Positions 6,434 to 8,950 of a stretch of DNA of 8,950 bases are shown here, piece by piece. Source of the DNA: CAYSTL01 sp964516805 (GTDB taxonomy: Archaea > Thermoplasmatota > Thermoplasmata > Halarchaeoplasmatales > Halarchaeoplasmataceae); contig CAZEXI010000066.1 in NCBI GenBank assembly GCA_964516805.1, positions 1 to 8,950 of the forward strand. Reading direction: 5' to 3'. The first letter of the stretch is position 1, and each line of letters opens with the position of its first letter. The notes below the pieces were generated by a model. It was not told the origin of the DNA, ran no database searches, and saw nothing but the letters and a program-made list of their open reading frames with translations. A program made the translations under genes and the position numbers.

Positions 6434-6463
6434 CCTTTTTTTTAATTATCTTTGATTTAATAA

Positions 6464-6476
6464 CTTTTAAATATTA
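6464..6476 (+). promoter_or_regulatory. TATA-like promoter of the 6498-7126 unit
   Basis: CTTTTAAATATTA is centred about 28 bases before the ATG at 6498. Transcription would start within about three bases of the ATG, so the first gene is probably leaderless; no convincing ribosome site precedes it. Confidence 0.45.
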
Positions 6477-6497
6477 TCAGATAAAAACACCTTTCAG

Positions 6498-6770
6498 ATG
6501 ATAGATCTTCAAAAATATCTGAGTGAGATAGATCAGAAACATTATGATAAATGGCTTGAGGGAAGATACTCGGTAGCTGAACTTGTAAAAAATCATAAGA
6601 TGATGGCTCTTGTATTTAGAAGAAAGATATTGAACGCGATAGATGATCACAGCCCTCAAGAACTGATATCCATCTTTGAAGAAGAACGCCCGGATATCGA
6701 GATAAGGGACCAAGAGATGGCTGTAGAGAGGATCGAAAAGGAGTGTAATAATATAAAAGACATGCTTTGA
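6498..6770 (+). CDS. Small charged protein of unknown function
   Basis: 90 residues, rich in Glu, Asp, Lys and Arg, with no membrane segment, signal peptide or cysteine pattern. The spacing of hydrophobic residues suggests an all-helical fold (for example YLSEIDQKHYDKWLEG, then AVERIEKECNNIKDML at the C-terminus). I do not recognise it. That it is real is supported by a well-placed promoter and by a downstream gene whose ribosome site, GAGGG, overlaps its TGA stop, implying translation coupling. Function cannot be stated. Confidence 0.65.
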   Translation: MIDLQKYLSEIDQKHYDKWLEGRYSVAELVKNHKMMALVFRRKILNAIDDHSPQELISIFEEERPDIEIRDQEMAVERIEKECNNIKDML

Positions 6771-6773
6771 GGG
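6769..6773 (+). promoter_or_regulatory. Ribosome-binding site deciding the start of the DUF3892-like gene
   Basis: GAGGG begins within the TGA stop of the preceding gene and lies five bases before the ATG at 6779. It favours this ATG over an upstream in-frame TTG at 6767 that would overlap the preceding gene. Confidence 0.6.
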
Positions 6774-6778
6774 ATATT

Positions 6779-7126
6779 ATGAATGATATGATAGATAAGA
6801 TAGATTTTCTAATATCAGGTGTTAAGTACAATGATGAAGGGATAATTGAGAGAGTTTCAGTTCATGAAAAGATGGATGATTACGGTGTAGGATATCCATA
6901 TGAAGAGAGTCGTGAGGATGTCGTCAAGAAGATAAGAGATGGAAACAATTATTTCACTTTAGTATTCGATGGCGAAACGAAGTTTGATTATACCGTTGGA
7001 GATGAGGTGAAACTGGTCGAGATAGAAGGCGAAGAGTATCTAAGAGTAGATGAGATCGAAGATAAAAATGACAATCTAGGATCAGTTACGACCGTTAGTG
7101 AGACCAAACTTGTTGATGATTTATAA
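6779..7126 (+). CDS. DUF3892-like protein
   Basis: 115 residues, acidic. The order of features matches what I recall of DUF3892: an N-terminal strand with a turn (ISGVKYNDEGIIERV, 12-26), a SRE-V-KKI-DG segment (44-55) followed by a strand (YFTLVF), then a glycine turn, and a final EYLRVDEIEDKNDNLG (86-101), where the R-D...DNL signature stands. Members of this family are small and of unknown function. Translation is probably coupled to the gene eight bases upstream. The C-terminal 15 residues go past the family core. Confidence 0.65.
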   Translation: MNDMIDKIDFLISGVKYNDEGIIERVSVHEKMDDYGVGYPYEESREDVVKKIRDGNNYFTLVFDGETKFDYTVGDEVKLVEIEGEEYLRVDEIEDKNDNLGSVTTVSETKLVDDL

Positions 7127-7203
7127 AAAGTCATGATGAGACATTGATCAGAAAAGAATAAAATACAGAATTTTAAGAGTTATTGAGATTTGTTAAATAA
7201 AAT

Positions 7204-7231
7204 GATAAATGCGATGTTTTTCGCATTTATC
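7204..7231. terminator. Bidirectional terminator hairpin between convergent genes
   Basis: GATAAATGCGA (7204-7214) and TCGCATTTATC (7221-7231) form a perfect 11-base-pair stem with a six-base loop. TTTTC and further T-rich sequence follow on the plus strand, and ATTTTATTT follows on the minus strand. It overlaps the last codons and stop of the GyrI-like gene and lies 77 bases beyond the DUF3892-like stop, so it can serve both converging transcripts. Confidence 0.6.
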
Positions 7232-7700
7232 TTTTCTTATTTATTGGTACCTGTAAAACGCCTTTCATCACTTTTTTACCGTCTACCATCTTTGATTTTC
7301 CCTTGTATATCTCCATGGGTGAACCAGCTGGTTTATATCCCTTTTCTCTAATATAATCATATACATCGTTGTATATTTTTTTGATATCTTCACGTGTTCC
7401 TTTATACTTAGCCTCAGCGACTTTCATCTTGGGTAGGTATTTGATATGCATACTACCTGAAGTCGGTCTCTTTTTCTTTATAAGTAAACCTATATCTGCT
7501 CGTAGATCATCCTCTTCATTTTTTTCTGGGTCATCATAGAATATTCCGATAGGTTTTGAGTAGGGTCGTGCTTTATGTTCCTTAGCCCAAGATTTTAGCA
7601 TTTTGAAGTAATCATCGTGTGGAATATTTTTGTAATCTCCCTCATGTTCTACACATAGAACATTAGATTCCTTTCTATCTTTGATTTTCACTTTGGTCAT
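7227..7700 (-). CDS. GyrI-like (AraC effector-binding) small-molecule-binding domain protein
   Basis: 157 residues, a stand-alone GyrI-like domain: a duplicated alpha-beta fold that binds drug-like or hydrophobic ligands in transcription regulators or acts alone. Visible family features are EHEGDYKNIP (18-27), W38, KPIGIFYDDP (49-58), LRADIG (66-71), GYKPAGSPMEIY (121-132), whose Glu130 matches the conserved pocket glutamate, and VPI (151-153). No DNA-binding domain is attached, so it is not a regulator by itself. Some stand-alone members bind or hydrolyse small molecules; its ligand is unknown. The start is fixed by AGGTGAT (7706-7712), five bases before the ATG. It is single-gene, with a terminator hairpin at its end. 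Confidence 0.82.
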   Translation of the reverse strand: MTKVKIKDRKESNVLCVEHEGDYKNIPHDDYFKMLKSWAKEHKARPYSKPIGIFYDDPEKNEEDDLRADIGLLIKKKRPTSGSMHIKYLPKMKVAEAKYKGTREDIKKIYNDVYDYIREKGYKPAGSPMEIYKGKSKMVDGKKVMKGVLQVPINKKR

Positions 7701-7705
7701 TTATT

Positions 7706-7712
7706 ATCACCT
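7706..7712 (-). promoter_or_regulatory. Ribosome-binding site of the GyrI-like gene
   Basis: AGGTGAT on the minus strand, complementary to the 16S 3' end, five bases before the ATG at 7700. A TATA-like GTATTTTAAGATA upstream (centre near 7755) would give a leader of about 30 nt. Confidence 0.6.
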
Positions 7713-7823
7713 AATTTAAAATATGGTTTGACAAGTATTTAGACTTATCTTAAAATACATTCAAAAAGAATACTTTCAATTCATTTATATAATCTATTAA
7801 TTAAATATACTTAATAAAAGAAA

Positions 7824-7842
7824 TCTTTAAATCTTATAAGAT
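7824..7842 (+). promoter_or_regulatory. TATA-like promoter with adjacent 12-base palindrome
   Basis: TCTTTAAAT (7824-7832) is centred about 47 bases before the ATG at 7875, giving a start near 7854 and a leader of about 20 nt with a very strong AAGGGGGGAG ribosome site (7861-7870). ATCTTATAAGAT (7831-7842) is a perfect palindrome just after the box. It could be an operator, but AT-rich palindromes of this size arise by chance. Confidence 0.4.
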
Positions 7843-7874
7843 AGATTATATATATCATACAAGGGGGGAGAACG

Positions 7875-8441
7875 ATGGCTTACTGCTTCTATTGTAAGAA
7901 GGAAGTCGGCGATGATTATGTATGTCCAGAATGTGGTAGAAAACTCTTTCCAGATGTGAAATTCTCAGAACATGAAGAGACCTACGAAGAAAAAGTGAAG
8001 AAAGAGATCAGAAGAAGAAAACTAGAAGAAGCACGTAAACGAGAAGAAAATCCAAAAATGTACATCTCTAAGGAAGAAGATGAGACTGAAAAATCCTATA
8101 AATCTATACCTGTAAATTATACGAGTGTTCGAGAAAATTTAAGATATAAGGAGGAAGAAGAAAAACCTGAGTGGGAAAAAGAAGAGGTCGAACCGGATCA
8201 TTTTTTAAAAGCTGTCAGGTACATTCTGTTGTTCTTTTCGACGGTATTCTTTTTAAAGATATTAGAATACAGAGGATATTCATTGAGCTTTGAGGGATTT
8301 AATATAAGTATACTTCCAGACATGACTTCTAATGTATTTCTATCTTTCTTTTTCCTAATATTTATATTCATAATCGTATTACCTCTTTTGATCGTTATGG
8401 TTACCACAGGTAGCTCATACGATGTTAAAAAAAGAAGGTAA
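7875..8441 (+). CDS. Zinc-ribbon membrane protein of unknown function
   Basis: 188 residues. The N-terminus has a zinc ribbon, Cys4-x2-Cys7 and Cys17-x2-Cys20, of the short rubredoxin-like kind. A long charged region follows (about 30-108), full of Glu, Lys and Arg and likely helical or coiled-coil around 38-58. Two membrane segments come next, near 112-130 and 153-177, and a short basic end (VKKRR). The cytoplasmic ribbon and charged linker would face the same side as the C-terminus. Such ribbon-plus-membrane proteins are common in archaea and mostly uncharacterised, and I do not recognise a named family. The start is fixed by AAGGGGGGAG four bases upstream. The disrupted DDAH-like gene starts six bases after its stop, so they likely shared a transcript. 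Confidence 0.8.
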   Translation: MAYCFYCKKEVGDDYVCPECGRKLFPDVKFSEHEETYEEKVKKEIRRRKLEEARKREENPKMYISKEEDETEKSYKSIPVNYTSVRENLRYKEEEEKPEWEKEEVEPDHFLKAVRYILLFFSTVFFLKILEYRGYSLSFEGFNISILPDMTSNVFLSFFFLIFIFIIVLPLLIVMVTTGSSYDVKKRR

Positions 8442-8447
8442 TCGGAT

Positions 8448-8679
8448 ATGGAATTTAAAAAAGCAATCGTCAGAGAGCCAAGTAGGAGTATTAGTGAAGG
8501 ATTGAGTCCTGTTGAAAGAGTTCCAGATTTTAAAAGATCGTTAAGTCAGCATGAAAAATATGTGGGAGCTTTAAAAGAGGCTGGTTTAGATGTACTTGTG
8601 ATGGAAAGTGAGGAGGAGTATCCAGATTCCGTTTTTGTAGAAGACACTGCTGTGTTGATGGAAGAATTAGCAGTCATCT
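8448..8679 (+). pseudogene. Dimethylargininase / arginine deiminase-superfamily gene, cut after codon 77 by an IS200/IS605-type insertion
   Basis: The first 77 codons match the N-terminus of NG,NG-dimethylarginine dimethylaminohydrolase-type enzymes, which cleave guanidino groups of arginine derivatives to citrulline. Seen are AIVREPSRS (6-14), the QHEKYV helix (34-39), and YPDSVFVEDTAVL (58-70), whose PDS and VED positions carry the substrate-binding Asp, Glu and Asp. A normal enzyme is about 250-260 residues and continues AVIT-PGA; here the match stops at AVI (75-77). The open frame runs on to 8801, but those 40 residues are element sequence. The catalytic His and Cys lie in the missing part. 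The rest of the gene may survive on the far side of the element, outside this window. The family could also be read as another guanidino-modifying member. Confidence 0.82.
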
Positions 8680-8880
8680 TTGACATACTCCTCCGCCTAA
8701 AGACGGAGGAATCTCCGAGATCGTCTCGTTGGTCTCTGATGAAACGAAAAAACATTACGAGACCACCTCTGGACGTGTCATCGCCCTTACACGGAATTTA
8801 ATAATGAATTCCGTGAATCGATGGAATGCTACGCATTCCAGTAGATGTTAATGACCTCCGGAGGGACGTCGAGTCCCTCA
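8680..8880 (-). ncRNA. Candidate omega RNA (TnpB guide RNA) spanning the tnpB 3' end and the element right end
   Basis: TnpB nucleases use an RNA made from the tnpB 3' end and right end, with the guide taken from DNA just outside. Here a chain of hairpins fills that interval: GAGGGAC/GTCCCTC (8861-8879, inside tnpB), TGGAATGC/GCATTCCA (8822-8840, over the stop), CACGGAATT/AATTCCGTG (8790-8815), TGGTCTC/GAGACCA (8730-8765), CGAGA/TCTCG (8716-8728) and the terminal hairpin (8689-8710). Such dense pairing, without an open reading frame of its own, fits a structured RNA. The 5' limit given is a guess based on known examples that reach into tnpB. The guide would be the complement of DDAH codons just left of 8680. 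Confidence 0.6.
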
Positions 8881-8950
8881 GCAAGCCCTATATTCAAAGC
8901 TCCAACAGCATCTCTATGTGCTTCAACACCGCATTTCTTACATTTATACA
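8829..8950 (-). CDS. tnpB: RNA-guided nuclease TnpB of an IS200/IS605-type element (C-terminal 39 residues)
   Basis: Minus-strand frame, open at the window edge, ending at TAG 8831-8829. The visible residues show YKCKKCG followed by HRDAVGALNIG. The former is the second half of the TnpB zinc finger (Cys-x2-Cys-Gly). The latter holds the Asp that forms part of the RuvC catalytic triad, in the usual D-x-x-A-x-N-I context. A tail of about 18 residues follows (LAEGLDVPPEV...). TnpB is the RNA-guided DNA endonuclease ancestral to Cas12; it cuts the empty donor site so that the element is kept. Whether the rest of the gene is intact cannot be judged here. Confidence 0.9.
   Translation of the reverse strand, partial: YKCKKCGVEAHRDAVGALNIGLAEGLDVPPEVINIYWNA

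Larger units (their letters stand above)
8680..8950 (-). mobile_element. Right end of an IS200/IS605-type element carrying tnpB (partial)
   Basis: The element runs off the right edge; what is visible is the 3' part of tnpB and the right end. The inner end of the right end holds a hairpin with stem TCCTCCG/CGGAGGA (8689-8695, 8704-8710) and loop CCTAAAGA. On the minus strand this reads CGTCTTTAGGCGG, the form I know from right ends of many IS605/IS1341-type elements. Minus-strand TCAA at 8680-8683 could be the right cleavage site, as in IS608, placing the junction near 8679/8680, within about five bases. No terminal inverted repeat and no target duplication are expected for this family. A tnpA transposase cannot be seen here. 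Confidence 0.85.

Noticed and set aside
6477..6831. Minus-strand frames of 71-78 residues overlapping the 6498-7126 unit
   Set aside because: They oppose a unit with a good promoter and coupled ribosome site; the hydrophobic composition is a product of reading antisense of charged codons.
7831..7842. ATCTTATAAGAT palindrome as a definite operator
   Set aside because: It is AT-rich, sits in an AT-rich gap, and no second copy was found near other promoters; it is kept only as a remark.
8198..8755. Minus-strand frames opposite the zinc-ribbon and DDAH-like genes
   Set aside because: Antisense shadows without start signals or family match.
8680..8801. Open frame continuing from the DDAH-like gene to a stop at 8799-8801
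   Set aside because: Residues after position 77 do not match the family and coincide with the right-end hairpin and omega-RNA-like region, so they are read-through into the element.
1..8950. CRISPR array or phage module
   Set aside because: No regularly spaced repeats, cas motifs, integrase or structural phage genes are visible.

Overview
The window comes from an AT-rich archaeon, most likely from a euryarchaeal lineage. The reasons are: promoters of the archaeal BRE/TATA type at the expected distance from starts; ribosome-binding sites of the GGTGATC/GGAGG type; a tRNA-Tyr with the archaeal C1-G72 pair and a canonical bulge-helix-bulge intron; and an archaeal-type UbiD decarboxylase and AIR synthase. 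I cannot name the genus from sequence alone.

Layout. Positions 1-2640 lie on the minus strand: tRNA-Tyr (6-129), a Ste24-type (M48) membrane protease (190-1374) and a UbiD-family decarboxylase (1383-2639). The last two form a tight pair read from 2639 downward. From a divergent promoter region at 2640-2753, purM (2754-3749) runs on the plus strand and appears leaderless. The 308-base gap 3750-4057 is not empty. It holds a promoter-like element, a 22-codon open frame ending inside a strong hairpin, and an oligo-T run. It therefore looks like a small structured RNA or a leader. Then come an Eis-like acetyltransferase (4058-5290) and a four-helix membrane protein with a PH-like tail (5304-6029), probably one operon. 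A small membrane protein (6023-6385, minus) overlaps the latter tail to tail.

From 6498 a two-gene plus-strand unit encodes an unknown 90-residue protein and a DUF3892-like protein. It converges on a GyrI-like ligand-binding protein (7227-7700, minus), with a bidirectional terminator hairpin between them. A zinc-ribbon membrane protein (7875-8441) is followed closely by the first 77 codons of a dimethylargininase/arginine-deiminase-superfamily gene (from 8448).

At about 8680 that gene is interrupted by the right end of an IS200/IS605-type element. The tnpB gene enters from the right edge on the minus strand (C-terminal zinc knuckle and RuvC motif visible). Between its stop and the DDAH break lies a chain of hairpins that fits a TnpB omega RNA whose guide would be copied from the broken gene itself. 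This is the most striking part of the window. The other points worth a second look are the hairpin/leader locus at 3882-3994 and the tRNA intron that carries a decoy of the anticodon stem.
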